From NCBI GenBank assembly GCA_913063265.1, contig CAJXZG010000016.1:1-64000 (forward strand): a stretch of 64,000 nucleotides of DNA, given 5' to 3'. Of this stretch, positions 52,805 to 62,884 are shown piece by piece. Each line of letters begins with the position of its first letter. Within the stretch, counting starts at the first letter, position 1. Under the pieces are notes generated by a model. It was given only the letters and a program-made list of their open reading frames with translations, was not told where the DNA came from and ran no database searches. This stretch comes from an uncultured Prolixibacteraceae bacterium (GTDB lineage Bacteria > Bacteroidota > Bacteroidia > Bacteroidales > Prolixibacteraceae). The translations under genes and the position numbers were made by a program.

Positions 52805-54210
52805 GTTACTTTTTTCAGCCCAAGTTCTTCTCCCTTTTGTAACATAAACCGGAAAGCTTCATCAAAATCGTTATGAATTTCACCATCCAGAATTGCATCT
52901 TTAATGGCATCTTTTATTATGCCCACTTCTTTGCACGGTTTTAGTGCAAATGTTTCCATAATTAATTCACCTTTTACCGGTGGTTCAAAATTTCGGATTG
53001 CATCTTTTTCCTCAATTTCTTTTAGTTTTTCCCTGACCACTATAAAGTTACGCATGTAACGTTTTACCTTTTCGGCATTTTTAGAAGTTATATCCGCCTC
53101 ACATAATGTCATTAAATCATCAATATCGTCTCCGGCTTCAAAAAGTAATCTGCGTACAGCTGAATCGGTAACTACATCTTCAGAGAGAACAATTGGACGC
53201 ATATGAAGTAATACCATTTTCTGAACATATTTCATTTTCTCATTTAAAGGAAGTTTCATGCGTTTAAAAATCCCGGGAATCATTTTTACACCGATATAAT
53301 TGTGTGCGTGAAATGTCCATCCCTGGCCCTCTATAAACTTTTTTGTCGCTGGTTTTGCTATATCGTGCAACAAAGCAGACCATCGCAGCCATAAATTGTT
53401 AGTGTTTGGTGCTATTCGGTCAAGTACTTCCAGTGTATGATAGAAATTATCTTTATGCCCAATCCCTTTTATTTTTTCAACACCTTTCAGTTTTAATAAT
53501 TCGGGGAAAATTATTTTCAGCAAACCTGTTTCTTCCATCTGTTTAAATCCAACCGAAGGTTTTTCAGATAACATTATTTTATTTATTTCATCAATAACTC
53601 TTTCGGCCGAAATTATTTTAATTCTATCTCTGTTTTGCGCAATGGCCCGGAAAGTATCGGCATGAATTTCGAAATTAAGCTGTGTGGAAAACCTGATGGC
53701 TCTCATCATTCGCAACGGATCATCAGAAAAGGTAATATTCGGATCCAACGGTGTTCTGATAATTTTGTTTTTTAAATCTTCCATTCCGTTAAAAGGATCA
53801 ACCAACCTTCCAAAATTAGAATTGTTTAATCCCAGTGCCAGAGCGTTAATGGTAAAATCACGCCTGTTTTGGTCGTCTTCAAGGGTACCATTCTCCACTA
53901 TCGGTTTTCTCGAATTACGTTGATAGGACTCTTTTCTGGCGCCTACAAATTCAATTTCAAGGTTTTTGTGTTTGAACATGGCAGTACCAAAATTCTTGAA
54001 ATAATTTACTTTAGGTTTGTTTTTCAGTTTAGCTGCAACATTTTTTGCCAGTTCAATGCCGTTTCCAATGGTAACAATATCGATGTCTTTTGATCTGCGT
54101 TTTAAAAATATGTCCCTGACGTAACCTCCAATAACATATGTTTCCATGTTCATTTGGTCTGCAACTTCAGATATTTCTTTGAATATATTATGCTTAAGCT
54201 TTTTAATCAT
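52801..54210 (-). CDS. cca: CCA-adding tRNA nucleotidyltransferase with HD domain
   Basis: 469 residues. It adds or repairs the 3' CCA of tRNAs. The class II nucleotidyltransferase head has GGYVRD (28-33) and DID at 42-44. [11 protein letters not shown] and the poly(A)-polymerase neck follow. The HD phosphohydrolase domain (about 240-360) has [11 protein letters not shown] with the His-Asp pair, and [15 protein letters not shown]. It is divergent from trxA and its stop overlaps the EEP gene. CCA-adding versus poly(A) polymerase cannot be decided fully by eye, but the size and HD domain favour CCA-adding. Confidence 0.92.
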   Translation of the reverse strand: MIKKLKHNIFKEISEVADQMNMETYVIGGYVRDIFLKRRSKDIDIVTIGNGIELAKNVAAKLKNKPKVNYFKNFGTAMFKHKNLEIEFVGARKESYQRNSRKPIVENGTLEDDQNRRDFTINALALGLNNSNFGRLVDPFNGMEDLKNKIIRTPLDPNITFSDDPLRMMRAIRFSTQLNFEIHADTFRAIAQNRDRIKIISAERVIDEINKIMLSEKPSVGFKQMEETGLLKIIFPELLKLKGVEKIKGIGHKDNFYHTLEVLDRIAPNTNNLWLRWSALLHDIAKPATKKFIEGQGWTFHAHNYIGVKMIPGIFKRMKLPLNEKMKYVQKMVLLHMRPIVLSEDVVTDSAVRRLLFEAGDDIDDLMTLCEADITSKNAEKVKRYMRNFIVVREKLKEIEEKDAIRNFEPPVKGELIMETFALKPCKEVGIIKDAIKDAILDGEIHNDFDEAFRFMLQKGEELGLKKVT

Positions 54211-54229
54211 TCTTTGTTAAAATTCAATT

Positions 54230-54251
54230 TGTCAGTAGATTAATACTGACA
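54230..54251. promoter_or_regulatory. Palindromic operator candidate between cca and trxA
   Basis: TGTCAGTA-GATTAA-TACTGACA, perfect 8-bp arms with a 6-base centre, 20 bases upstream of the cca start and about 80 bases upstream of the trxA -7 box. It suits a dimeric regulator. No factor is known. Confidence 0.4.
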
Positions 54252-54329
54252 TTTATGGAAAAATTGTGACAAAATTACAATTATTTCGATGAATATGGCC
54301 TGAAAATTCTTAAATTGAAAAAGAGGCAT

Positions 54330-54337
54330 TATATTTG
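54330..54337 (+). promoter_or_regulatory. -7 promoter box for trxA
   Basis: TATATTTG, a perfect match, 57 bases before the trxA ATG. No convincing -33 at 19 bases. Confidence 0.45.
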
Positions 54338-54393
54338 ATATGTAAATATCGACATAAATAGATATGTATAAATATTAACATAAAATAATTATC

Positions 54394-54765
54394 ATGTTAG
54401 AACATTTAACAAAAGAAACTTTTAAGGAAAAAGTTTTCAATTTTGAAGTAAACAAAGAGTGGAAATACGAAGGAAGCAAACCTTGTTTAATTGATTTTTA
54501 TGCTGACTGGTGCGGACCATGTAAAATGGTGGCTCCGATTTTGGAAGAGTTGCAAAAAGAATATGGCGATAACATCGTTATTTATAAAGTAAACACAGAA
54601 GACCAGCAAGAACTTGCAGGAATGTTTGGAGTTCAAAGTATTCCTTCACTTCTGTTTGTTCCTCAGGAAGGTCAACCACAAATGGCGATGGGAGCTTTAC
54701 CTAAACAATCTTTCGAGAAGGCTATCGCGGATGTTTTAAAAGTTGAAAAACCTCTGGTACACTAA
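54394..54765 (+). CDS. trxA: Thioredoxin
   Basis: 123 residues with no signal peptide, so cytosolic. The active site is W39-C40-G41-P42-C43-K (DWCGPCK). The cis-proline loop is present in VQSIPSLLFV. A few extra residues at both ends compared with E. coli TrxA. Convergent with murF, whose stop overlaps its own. Confidence 0.95.
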   Translation: MLEHLTKETFKEKVFNFEVNKEWKYEGSKPCLIDFYADWCGPCKMVAPILEELQKEYGDNIVIYKVNTEDQQELAGMFGVQSIPSLLFVPQEGQPQMAMGALPKQSFEKAIADVLKVEKPLVH

Positions 54766-56054
54766 AAAAGGTCTAATAACTTTTCGAGTTGAATTCCACG
54801 TGAACCTTTAATCAATATTTTTCCTTTTTCAATAGGATTTGATTGAAGATAATCATAAAGCTCGTTTACATTCTGAAACGATTTACAATTAAAACCGGCA
54901 GATATTTTATTAAATATTTTTCCTACTGTAAATACATTCACAAATGTATTTTTACGCAGAATTTCCAAAATAGCGGTATGTTCGGCATTGGAATATTTAC
55001 CCAGTTCCAACATGTCGCCAAGGATTAAGTAACTGTTTTCAGAAGCATTGGATATAAAACTATTTATGGATGCTTGCATGCTTGTTGGATTAGCATTGTA
55101 AGCATCCATAATTATTTTCAGATGGTCTTTTTTTATCAGTTGCGATCTGTTGTTTTTTGGAAAATAATTTTTGATTGCACTTTGAATTGCAATAGGATCA
55201 ACCTGAAAATAATTTCCTATACAAGCAGCGGCCAGTATATTTTCGAAATTATAATCGCCGGTAAGATTTGTATTTAAATATAAAACTCCTTTCGGGAAGT
55301 TCACTTTTAAATGCACAAATGGAGGAGAATTAAGTAATTCTCCCCTTAAATCGGCATTTAAAGTTCCATAACTAATTTTATTCTTAGTGTCTTTCAACAA
55401 ATCAGATAAAATCGGATTATCGGCATTGTAGAAAATATGCCCATTGGATTTTTTTAAATGTCTGTACATCTCCGATTTGGTTTGAATCACACCCTCAAAT
55501 GAACCAAAACCTTCAAGATGCGCTTTCCCCACATTGGTTATCAAACCAAAATCAGGTTCGGCAATCTTGCACAATTCAGCAATTTCGCCCGGATGATTTG
55601 CTCCCATTTCAACAACGCCAAACTCTGTACTGGTATTCATTTTTAAAAGAGTAAGCGGAACCCCGATATGGTTATTTAAATTACCCTCTGTAAAACTTAC
55701 ATTGAACTTTTGAGATAGAACGGCTGAAGTTAACTCTTTTGTAGTAGTCTTTCCATTGGTCCCGGTAATTGCCAAAACAGGAGTGGCAAGCTGCTTACGA
55801 TGATGGTTGGCAAGTTCCTGTAATGATTTTAAAACGTTGTCAACAAGAATCATTTTATCTGATACCTGGTATTCTTTTTCATCAATAATGGCATATGATG
55901 CCCCCTGCTTTATTGCTGATTCCGCAAATTTATTTCCATTAAAAGTTTCTCCTTTTAACGCAAAGAATATACATCCTTTTTCGATTTTGCGGCTGTCGGT
56001 TGAAATGGAGGGATGTTTTTTAAAAACTTTATAGATATGTTTTGTTGTGGTCAT
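54762..56054 (-). CDS. murF: UDP-N-acetylmuramoyl-tripeptide--D-alanyl-D-alanine ligase
   Basis: 430 residues. It adds D-Ala-D-Ala to the cytosolic peptidoglycan precursor. The ATP-binding P-loop GTNGKTTT is at 98-105, and the central domain has VVEMGANHPGEIAEL and GLITNVGKAHLEGFG. The C-terminal domain keeps MDAYNANPTSMQASI and LILGDMLELG. Neighbour of gldJ on the same strand but separated by a terminator. Confidence 0.96.
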   Translation of the reverse strand: MTTTKHIYKVFKKHPSISTDSRKIEKGCIFFALKGETFNGNKFAESAIKQGASYAIIDEKEYQVSDKMILVDNVLKSLQELANHHRKQLATPVLAITGTNGKTTTKELTSAVLSQKFNVSFTEGNLNNHIGVPLTLLKMNTSTEFGVVEMGANHPGEIAELCKIAEPDFGLITNVGKAHLEGFGSFEGVIQTKSEMYRHLKKSNGHIFYNADNPILSDLLKDTKNKISYGTLNADLRGELLNSPPFVHLKVNFPKGVLYLNTNLTGDYNFENILAAACIGNYFQVDPIAIQSAIKNYFPKNNRSQLIKKDHLKIIMDAYNANPTSMQASINSFISNASENSYLILGDMLELGKYSNAEHTAILEILRKNTFVNVFTVGKIFNKISAGFNCKSFQNVNELYDYLQSNPIEKGKILIKGSRGIQLEKLLDLF

Positions 56055-56089
56055 GTTCCAAAATTAAAATCATTTCTAAAAATCGGGCA

Positions 56090-56120
56090 TAAAAAAAGCC
56101 CCATTTCCAATGAGGCTTTT
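56090..56120 (-). terminator. Terminator of gldJ
   Basis: On the minus strand AGCCTCATT pairs with AATGGGGCT (one G-U) around a 3-base loop, then TTTTTTTATG. It lies 18 bases past the gldJ stop and before murF, so gldJ is transcribed on its own. Confidence 0.8.
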
Positions 56121-56136
56121 CTAAAAATAATATTTT

Positions 56137-57594
56137 TTAGAGTCCGCTGGGACTTCCCAATCTATTCATAGCACAACGGAATCCGATGTCACTGGAAGAT
56201 TTTTCCTGCTCCAAATATCTTCTAGTCCCCGGTACTAACCAATAAGCTCGGTCTCTCCATGAACCTCCTTTATAAACACGAACCTTGTCGTTAATCAACG
56301 ATGAGAAACCACCTTCAGGGCGTTCATCCTGAATGTACATATCATCTGTACTAATACCTTGAGCACCATTCCAGTTTCCTGATTCAACAATTTGAGAATT
56401 TCTATCTCCATCGTTAAAGTTTCTTATATCACCACCTGCGATGGTATCTTTAATTAAATGACCATAATCATCGCGTACAAAATCTCCGTTATTGTCTCTT
56501 CTGTATTCTGTAATTACATTACCCCTGTACGGATTGAACTCTTCAACATCCTGAAATGAAGCAGGTCTGTATACATCAGATACCCATTCATTAACATTAC
56601 CTGCCATATTATACAATCCATAATCGTTTGGATCGTAAGAGAAAACAGGAGCTGTAATATCGGCATTATCATTAAGTGCGCTGGCAACCCCCATCATATC
56701 CCCTCGGCCTCTGACAAAGTTGGCTTTAATCAAACCTTTTCCTTTTTTAGAGTCTTCACGAAGATAAGCACCGTTCCATGGGTATAATTTTTTGTCAGTT
56801 AAAAGTTCGCCATCCATATTTTCGATAAGTCCGTACGCGGCATATTCCCATTCTGCTTCTGTTGGTAAACGGTAATTTGGAAGCATTATACCATCTTCCC
56901 ACGCTACATGTTTTACAGACCCATCTGGTCTTTCAAGAGGTTTGTCTCCGGCAGTTCCTTCATAAATCCCGTTCAGATATGCCTTCGAATTAAAAGTATT
57001 TTGATTACTCTGTGAATTATCATGAACAATTATACCTCTTTCAACCAATATTTGTTCGTTTACACGGTCGGTACGCCATTTGCAATACTCTGTTGCCTGT
57101 TCCCAGGAAACACCTACTACAGGATAATCCGCATAAGCGGGGTGTCTGAAATAGTTTTCCACGTATGGTTCATTAAATGCCAGTTCTCTTCTCCAAACAG
57201 TAGTATCGGGCAGAGCCGAATTTAATTTTTCTACATCCCCGGCATAAACACGACCCAGCCAGTGGGTGTATTCACGATAATCCTGGTTTGAAACTTCAGT
57301 TTCATCCATATAGAACGAAGGCACTGTAACTCTTCTTGGTTTGTTATCCCAGGTATACATCACATCCTGTTCAACGCGGCCCATTGTAAATGTACCACCT
57401 TCAACAAAAACTAAACCTGGTCCGGTTTCCTGATTGTAACCGCTAATGTTTGGTATAAAACCTGTTTCTTCTTCATTGTAACTCCAACCGGTTGTTCTCG
57501 AAGAACCTCCACTTTTATTACCAAATAAACCGCATCCAGACACGAAAGCGGCCAATATTACTATGAACAAAGTTTTTAACTTCATCATCTTCAT
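56137..57594 (-). CDS. gldJ: GldJ-like type IX secretion / gliding lipoprotein (SUMF1 fold)
   Basis: About 485 residues from ATG 57594 (MKMMKLKTL); later ATGs at 57588 and 57585 are possible. Cys21 in AAFVSGC is lipidated. Residues about 55-470 are a formylglycine-generating-enzyme-like fold, as in GldJ and GldK: FVEGGTFTMG, TEVSNQDYREYTHWL, VVGVSWEQATEYCKWR, RLPTEAEWEYAAY, MAGNVNEWVSDVYR, and RVYKGGSWRDRAYW. I call it GldJ, not GldK, because it is divergent from porU-porV with murF nearby, the arrangement I know for gldJ. An enzymatic formylglycine role is unlikely. Confidence 0.85.
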   Translation of the reverse strand: MKMMKLKTLFIVILAAFVSGCGLFGNKSGGSSRTTGWSYNEEETGFIPNISGYNQETGPGLVFVEGGTFTMGRVEQDVMYTWDNKPRRVTVPSFYMDETEVSNQDYREYTHWLGRVYAGDVEKLNSALPDTTVWRRELAFNEPYVENYFRHPAYADYPVVGVSWEQATEYCKWRTDRVNEQILVERGIIVHDNSQSNQNTFNSKAYLNGIYEGTAGDKPLERPDGSVKHVAWEDGIMLPNYRLPTEAEWEYAAYGLIENMDGELLTDKKLYPWNGAYLREDSKKGKGLIKANFVRGRGDMMGVASALNDNADITAPVFSYDPNDYGLYNMAGNVNEWVSDVYRPASFQDVEEFNPYRGNVITEYRRDNNGDFVRDDYGHLIKDTIAGGDIRNFNDGDRNSQIVESGNWNGAQGISTDDMYIQDERPEGGFSSLINDKVRVYKGGSWRDRAYWLVPGTRRYLEQEKSSSDIGFRCAMNRLGSPSGL

Positions 57595-57620
57595 TTTAAA
57601 TATTTCTTTAGAGATCGTCA

Positions 57621-57628
57621 CAAATATA
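57621..57628 (-). promoter_or_regulatory. -7 promoter box for gldJ
   Basis: TATATTTG on the minus strand, 27 bases before ATG 57594. It also supports the shorter start over the open-frame extension. Confidence 0.45.
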
Positions 57629-57696
57629 ACTAATTTGTTCAATTCTTATTGTTCAATCATTTTAAAAAATTTTAAGTTTTATTAGGGCTTAGTTGA

Positions 57697-57704
57697 TATA
57701 TTTG
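57697..57704 (+). promoter_or_regulatory. -7 promoter box for porU
   Basis: TATATTTG, 104 bases before the porU ATG, almost mirroring the gldJ box. The leader it predicts contains an inverted repeat, CTGCAAT (57749-57755) with ATTGCAG (57765-57771), with flanking TAACG/CGTTA. Possible 5' hairpin. Confidence 0.45.
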
Positions 57705-57807
57705 CCCGCGATTGGCTCAATTGTTGTTAACGAAGATGATTCAATCGCCTGCAATATTTGTAAGATTGCAGCGTTAGAGGTATAATTATGTAGGGCTTAA
57801 AATTAGT

Positions 57808-60800
57808 ATGAAAAGATATATATTTCTGTTGTTCATTATTTTAGTTGGTTTTACTGTAGACGACGTTCAAAAGGAACTCATAAGTTTAAACTGGATGGAT
57901 AGCAGTACAACAAAAGATGAAATTTTACTTTGTAATGAATTGATCTTTGACAACGCAGAATTTCCTGATGCAGCAACGCAAATTCCTGTGTTTCACAGAA
58001 CATACAATCTTTCTGACAAAAGTAGGGATTTTGCTTTTACAGTTGAAAATCCGGATTTTGAAGAAATAAAGTTATCAGAAGAGTTTCCCGGATTTGGCAA
58101 TATCAAAGAAAATATTGAAATAGAAACAAGCAAGTCACAGTCTGCAGGAAAGTTTATACTTCATTTGCAAATTTCAACAATTAAAAAGGAAGGGGACAAA
58201 TTTTTTCGGCTAAAACAATTTGAATTAAAAAAGATTCCGATAGATAAAAACGCAAAAAACAAAAACGCTCAGAAGGTAAACGAATCGCATATCTGGAAAA
58301 ATAATTCGGTATTGGCACAGGGACGATGGTATAAAATCGGAGTAGCCGGGTCTGGTGTGTATAAAATACCTTATTCACAACTGTCTTCACTTGGATTTTC
58401 TGATCCTTCAAAAGTGAGTGTTTATGGTAGCGGTGGAACAATTTTATCTGAAAATCCGGGGGAAATCGATTATGACGATTTGGAGCAATGTGCAGTTTGG
58501 CACGATAAAAATAATGGTGCCGACTGTTTGTTTTTTTACTCACCCGGAACCACCGAATGGAACCTTGATATTTCGGAAGGATTATATAAGCACAGAATAA
58601 ATGATTATACAACTAAAGGGTATTTCTTTTTGACGGAGAATACTGGGGATACGAAAATCGCAGAAAAATTGCCTGCTGTAACAGAGCCGTTTACAAATGA
58701 AGTATCCTCTGCAGACGCGTATATTTTGCATGAACAGGATTTGGAAAATGTTCTTCATCTTGGCTCAGGTAAACATTGGTTTGGAGAAAGATTTAAGCAT
58801 AACTCGGTAAAAAACTTTGATTTCGAACTTAAAGATTTTGATTCTTCAGAAGAAATAAAAGTAATCATTAACGGGATTGCCCGTTCGTACACAAATACAG
58901 AATTAAGTGTTGAATCAAACCAGCAGAATCAAGGTACTTTAAACTTTAATCTGGTAAATACCGGCAGCCAAACTTCCAGTTATGCCAATAAACAGGAAGG
59001 AGTTTTTTCATTCCCTGCTCAGAACGAGAATGTACAAATTGCTTTAAAATATTTAGCAAACAAAGGAGTTGGGACTGATGACAATGCAATTTTCTGGCTC
59101 GATTTTATAGAAATTAATTATCGCAGAAAACTTAAATTTGGAAATGAGGCTTTTATATTTAGTGATAAAAACTCTTTAGGTGCAGGAAATGTAATTTCTT
59201 ATAAAATTGACAACGCAAATAGTAATTCACGGGTTTTTGATGTTTCAGACATAAATAATGTAAAAGAAATTCCACTGGAAATTAATGGAGGAATAGCCAG
59301 TATGAAGCGTTCGGGTAATGAACTGTACAAATATGTAGCTTTTAATCCAGATGCTGCTTACAACGAACCTGAGTATATTGGCGAAGTCGAAAACCAGAAT
59401 TTACATGCATTAAGTACACCTGAATTTATAATTGTAACACATTCCAATTTCTTGCCTCAGGCAAAAAGGCTGGCTGATTTTCATCGAATAACTGATGGAA
59501 TGGCTGTTGAAGTTGTAACAGCAGAACAGGTTTATAATGAGTTTAGTTCGGGGTCTAAAAGCGCAACAGGAATAAGGAACTTTATAAAAATGCTGTACGA
59601 TCGCGGAGGACAGCTAAAATATGTATTGTTGTTTGGAGATGGCAGTTACGACAACAGAGGTCTCCTATCCAATACAAAAAGTTTTATCCCGACATTTCAA
59701 TCAGAAAACTCATTAATTCCGGTAGCTTCGTTTGTTTCTGACGATTTTTTTGTCATTCTGGATGATGGTGAAAGTGTTTATAACGGTGCAGTAGATTTAG
59801 GTATTGGCCGCATTCCTGCATCATCAACTTTCGAAGCAGATATAGTGGTCAATAAAATTGAAAATTATTACAATCCCGAAGCCCTTGGAAACTGGAGAAA
59901 TGTGGTCTGTATGATAGGTGATGATGAAGATGGGAATTTACACATGTCACAATCGGAGAAACTGGCCAATCAAATAAATGAAAGTCACGGAGAGTTTATT
60001 ACCGATAAAATCTATTTCGATGCATATCTTCAGGAAGTTTCTGCAGGTGAAGAAAAATATCCTGGTGTTACCGCAGCAATTAATGAACGTGTTAAAGATG
60101 GTGTTCTGATTTTAAATTATGTCGGACATGCCAATGAAAGGTATATGGCCGACGAAAATGTACTGGATATCAGCAATGTAAATGCATGGTCAAACAGTAA
60201 TAATCTTCCGATTTTTGTCACAGCCACCTGTGAGTTTAGCAGGTATGATGCCGATGACATGTCGATTGGTGAATATGTTTTGTTCAATCCAAACGGTGGA
60301 GGTATTGGTTTATTTTCGACAACCAGGTTGGTTTATGCCAGCGAAAATTTTAAGCTGAGTACACAGTTTTATAATTATGTTTTTGAGGCAGATAGTTTGG
60401 GAAACCGACACAGAATGGGGGACATCATGCGTTTGGCAAAAATTAATACACTGAGTACCACAAACAAACGAAATTTTAGTTTGTTGGCCGATCCTGCACT
60501 ACGCTTGTCGTATCCAAAACATAAAGTTGTTACGACATCTGTTAACGGTCGCGATGCAGAGAATTTAACCGATACCATAAATGCGCTTCAGAAAGTTGAA
60601 ATTGAAGGATATATTTCTGACAATTCAGGTAAAATGATATCGGATTTTTCTGGAGAAATGACTGTAACTGTATATGATAAAGAAACTACTGTAAGCACAA
60701 TGGGGAACAACGGTGAAAGGCCGTTTAGCTATAAGGTGCGGGAAAATATTATTTATCAGGGAAAAGCGTCGGTTGAAAACGGAGAATTTATTTTCAGTTT

Positions 60801-61587
60801 TGTGGTTCCAAAAGATATTTCATATGCCGTAGGCAATGGCAAAATTATGTATTATGCCAAAAACGATGTTGTTGATGCACACGGTTCTTTCGACGATTTT
60901 ATTATCGGTGGTTTATCAAACGACATTGTAGATGATAATTTAGGGCCTGAAATAGATTTGTTTATGGATAGTGAAAATTTTGTATCGGGAGATAGAACCA
61001 CTAAAAATCCAACAATGCTGGCTTATTTGTCTGATGAAAACGGAATTAATACAGCCGGGACTGGAATTGGACATGATATTACAGCTGTTTTGGATGATGA
61101 TTATTCCAATGTTTTGGTGTTAAATAACTATTATCAGGCTGATATAAATAATTACAAAAACGGGGTAGTTAAATTTCCGTTTAAAAATCTGACTCCCGGG
61201 AAGCACAAACTCAGGTTAAAAGCCTGGGATGTTGCCAACAACTCATCGGAGCGGGAAATTGAATTTGAGGTAACCGGTGATTTTTATATCAGCAAAGTTT
61301 TAAATACTCCAAATCCGGCAAATGAATATACATTTTTTACTTTCGAACACAATCAGTCTGATGCAAATTTGAAAGTAATGGTAGAGATATATGATCAAAT
61401 GGGAAGACGTGTTGAACATTTGATTACCGATGTTGGATCCGGCGGAAATCAAAGTAATCCAATATACTGGAATTTTAATGAGTCGAAAACACTGCTGCTA
61501 AATGGTATTTATATTTACCGGATTACTGCCAGAAATCAGGATGGGATTGTCTATTCAAAATCGGGAAAAATGATGATTACACGTTAA
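57808..61587 (+). CDS. porU: Type IX secretion system sortase PorU
   Basis: 1259 residues with an N-terminal signal sequence. PorU is the surface transpeptidase that removes the C-terminal domain of T9SS cargo and links it to the surface lipopolysaccharide. The gingipain-like C25 domain (about 545-920) has catalytic His774 in NYVGHANE and Cys808 in VTATCEFSRYDADD. The last about 90 residues (ISKVLNTPNPANEYTFFTF ... GKMMITR) are themselves a T9SS C-terminal signal domain. porV follows 118 bases later with its own promoter. Normal length and complete. Confidence 0.95.
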   Translation: MKRYIFLLFIILVGFTVDDVQKELISLNWMDSSTTKDEILLCNELIFDNAEFPDAATQIPVFHRTYNLSDKSRDFAFTVENPDFEEIKLSEEFPGFGNIKENIEIETSKSQSAGKFILHLQISTIKKEGDKFFRLKQFELKKIPIDKNAKNKNAQKVNESHIWKNNSVLAQGRWYKIGVAGSGVYKIPYSQLSSLGFSDPSKVSVYGSGGTILSENPGEIDYDDLEQCAVWHDKNNGADCLFFYSPGTTEWNLDISEGLYKHRINDYTTKGYFFLTENTGDTKIAEKLPAVTEPFTNEVSSADAYILHEQDLENVLHLGSGKHWFGERFKHNSVKNFDFELKDFDSSEEIKVIINGIARSYTNTELSVESNQQNQGTLNFNLVNTGSQTSSYANKQEGVFSFPAQNENVQIALKYLANKGVGTDDNAIFWLDFIEINYRRKLKFGNEAFIFSDKNSLGAGNVISYKIDNANSNSRVFDVSDINNVKEIPLEINGGIASMKRSGNELYKYVAFNPDAAYNEPEYIGEVENQNLHALSTPEFIIVTHSNFLPQAKRLADFHRITDGMAVEVVTAEQVYNEFSSGSKSATGIRNFIKMLYDRGGQLKYVLLFGDGSYDNRGLLSNTKSFIPTFQSENSLIPVASFVSDDFFVILDDGESVYNGAVDLGIGRIPASSTFEADIVVNKIENYYNPEALGNWRNVVCMIGDDEDGNLHMSQSEKLANQINESHGEFITDKIYFDAYLQEVSAGEEKYPGVTAAINERVKDGVLILNYVGHANERYMADENVLDISNVNAWSNSNNLPIFVTATCEFSRYDADDMSIGEYVLFNPNGGGIGLFSTTRLVYASENFKLSTQFYNYVFEADSLGNRHRMGDIMRLAKINTLSTTNKRNFSLLADPALRLSYPKHKVVTTSVNGRDAENLTDTINALQKVEIEGYISDNSGKMISDFSGEMTVTVYDKETTVSTMGNNGERPFSYKVRENIIYQGKASVENGEFIFSFVVPKDISYAVGNGKIMYYAKNDVVDAHGSFDDFIIGGLSNDIVDDNLGPEIDLFMDSENFVSGDRTTKNPTMLAYLSDENGINTAGTGIGHDITAVLDDDYSNVLVLNNYYQADINNYKNGVVKFPFKNLTPGKHKLRLKAWDVANNSSEREIEFEVTGDFYISKVLNTPNPANEYTFFTFEHNQSDANLKVMVEIYDQMGRRVEHLITDVGSGGNQSNPIYWNFNESKTLLLNGIYIYRITARNQDGIVYSKSGKMMITR

Positions 61588-61652
61588 ATTTTTTGACTCA
61601 TAAAATTTTTCAGAATTTGTTTCGTTTTCAATGGTATTATAAAAGTTTTAAA

Positions 61653-61683
61653 TATGGCTGGTATAACATTTATTATATCTTTG
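61653..61683 (+). promoter_or_regulatory. Promoter of porV
   Basis: TATG (61653-61656), exactly 19 bases, TATCTTTG (61676-61683). One mismatch to TTTG-N19-TAnnTTTG. It lies 22 bases before the ATG, so the leader is very short. Confidence 0.5.
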
Positions 61684-61705
61684 CAGCCACAATTTTATTA
61701 GAATT

Positions 61706-62884
61706 ATGAATCAATTTTTTCGAATAGTATTACTTCTTACAATGACTGTTGGCCTCTCGGAAGGTCTTTGGGCACAGGCCACAACCTCGGGAGCCAATAC
61801 AATAACAACAGCTGTTCCGTTTTTATCAATTACTCCGGATTCGAGAGCGGGAGGTATGGGTGATGCCGGTGTTGGTTTAACCCCGGATGTAAGTTCTCAA
61901 CACTGGAACCTGGCAAAATATGTTTTTATGGAAAGCGATATGGGAGTAGGTTTGTCATATTCGCCCTGGTTAAGAAACCTTGTTGATGACATAAACTTAG
62001 CATATCTGTCAGGCTACAAAAAGCTGGACGATGTTCAATCTGTAAGTGCTTCGTTACGTTATTTCTCTTTAGGAGATATTATTTTCACCAGCGAATGGGG
62101 AGAAATTCAGGGACAGCAAAGTCCGAATGAATTTGCGGTTGACCTTGGATATTCAAGAAAACTTTCTGAAGCGTTTTCCGGTGGTGTGGCCATGCGTTAC
62201 ATACGTTCTGACCTTACCGGTGGACAAATGATTAATGGAGTGGAAACGAAAGCGGGTAATTCATTTGCTGTGGACGTGGCTTTCTATTGGTTTAAAGAAT
62301 TTAGAAAAAACAGAAAAGATAATATTTTTAGTGCGGGTATAAATATTCAGAATATCGGTTCGAAAATCTCATATACTGATGGCGCTACCAAAGATTTTAT
62401 CCCAACTAATTTAATGCTTGGAGCCGCTTACACAACTTATTTAGACAATTACAATTCTTTTGCATTCTCTTTTGAAGCAAATAAACTTTTGGTGCCAACT
62501 CCTCCTAAAGATTCTACAATTTACGATCCGGACAAACCTATTTTACCTGGAGGAATCAATTCGGATATAGGGCCAATCGAAGGAATGATTAAATCTTTCT
62601 ACGATGCTCCCGGAGGATTTAAAGAAGAATTACAAGAAATTAACTTTGGATTAGGTGTGGAATATTGGTATAATCAACAATTTGCGCTTCGACTGGGATA
62701 TTTTTATGAGCACGAGAATAAGGGAAACCGAAAATATTTTACAGCAGGTGCAGGATTAAAACTCAATGTTTTTGCATTGGATTTTTCATACCTGCTTCCA
62801 ACACAACGTAACCACCCACTGGAAAATACTCTTAGATTTACGCTTGCATTCGATATTGATGCATTTGGAAACCAACGCCGATGA
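61706..62884 (+). CDS. porV: PorV outer-membrane shuttle protein of the type IX secretion system
   Basis: 392 residues with a signal peptide (cleavage near LWAQ). PorV/LptO is a FadL-like 14-strand barrel that carries cargo from the SprA translocon to PorU. The opening AVPFLSITPDSRAGGMGDAGVGLTPDVSSQHWNLAKY is the PorV/PorQ signature. It continues as strands to a terminal TLRFTLAFDIDAFGNQRR. It overlaps ispF by four bases (ATGA), although ispF is unrelated in function. Confidence 0.95.
   Translation: MNQFFRIVLLLTMTVGLSEGLWAQATTSGANTITTAVPFLSITPDSRAGGMGDAGVGLTPDVSSQHWNLAKYVFMESDMGVGLSYSPWLRNLVDDINLAYLSGYKKLDDVQSVSASLRYFSLGDIIFTSEWGEIQGQQSPNEFAVDLGYSRKLSEAFSGGVAMRYIRSDLTGGQMINGVETKAGNSFAVDVAFYWFKEFRKNRKDNIFSAGINIQNIGSKISYTDGATKDFIPTNLMLGAAYTTYLDNYNSFAFSFEANKLLVPTPPKDSTIYDPDKPILPGGINSDIGPIEGMIKSFYDAPGGFKEELQEINFGLGVEYWYNQQFALRLGYFYEHENKGNRKYFTAGAGLKLNVFALDFSYLLPTQRNHPLENTLRFTLAFDIDAFGNQRR

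Noticed and set aside
56137-57594. Formylglycine-generating sulfatase activator
   Set aside because: The SUMF1 fold is present, but the lipoprotein signal and the position beside porU-porV point to the non-enzymatic GldJ/GldK branch.
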